Of a stretch of 5,206 nt of DNA, positions 5,186 to 5,206 are shown piece after piece. The number at the start of each line of letters is the position of its first letter. The first letter of the stretch is position 1. The DNA comes from an uncultured Collinsella sp. (GTDB lineage: Bacteria; Actinomycetota; Coriobacteriia; Coriobacteriales; Coriobacteriaceae). The notes beneath the pieces are model-generated. The model saw nothing but the letters and a program-made list of their open reading frames with translations, made no database searches and was not told the DNA's origin. The stretch spans positions 1 to 5,206 of the forward strand of contig CATVZP010000114.1 of NCBI GenBank assembly GCA_958348565.1. The letters are read 5' to 3'. The translations under genes and the position numbers were made by a program.

Positions 5186-5206
5186 GCTCTGGGGAGGGCG
5201 TGTCTG

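Overview
The window looks like chromosomal DNA from a GC-rich gut actinobacterium of the class Coriobacteriia, most likely Collinsella or a close relative. This placement rests on three things: strongly C/G-ending codons in the PTS and deglycase genes, AT-rich -10-like boxes in otherwise GC-rich spacers, and the gene combination itself. It is an inference, because no rRNA or other taxonomic marker is present.

Layout, all genes on the + strand. Positions 1-69 hold a possible promoter and the ribosome binding site of the first gene. Positions 70-1152 encode a ten-helix EamA/DMT-type metabolite transporter with an unusual C-terminal soluble tail. Positions 1153-1334 are a non-coding regulatory region with a tandem 13-bp repeat and a phased series of TATAA-like boxes that includes an inverted repeat. 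Positions 1335-3936 hold three tightly spaced genes for a complete mannose-family (PTS-EII-Man/Fru/Sor) phosphotransferase system: a fused EIIA-EIIB, then EIIC, then EIID. Positions 3937-4135 form a 199-base spacer unusually rich in palindromes, including an 18-bp perfect one over the EIID stop codon and a 31-nt REP-like one. Positions 4136-5119 encode a double-SIS-domain sugar-phosphate deglycase, followed by a strong rho-independent terminator at about 5151-5185.

How the genes work together: the PTS should import a sugar-like substrate and phosphorylate it in one step, and the SIS enzyme should split the phosphorylated product. The enzyme carries the Glu/His pair (E215, H231) and the C-terminal motifs that I know from phospho-Amadori deglycases such as Salmonella FraB and E. 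coli FrlB. The operon therefore most likely salvages Amadori products (fructoselysine, glucoselysine, fructose-asparagine or a related fructosamine), giving a hexose 6-phosphate and a free amino acid. The exact substrate cannot be read from the sequence. The EamA transporter has its own start signals and less biased codons, so its link to the operon is only positional, apart from a short ACGTTATA-type motif upstream of both.

I see no wholly new protein system. The most unusual parts are non-coding: the palindrome cluster inside the operon and the repeat-rich leader of the PTS genes.
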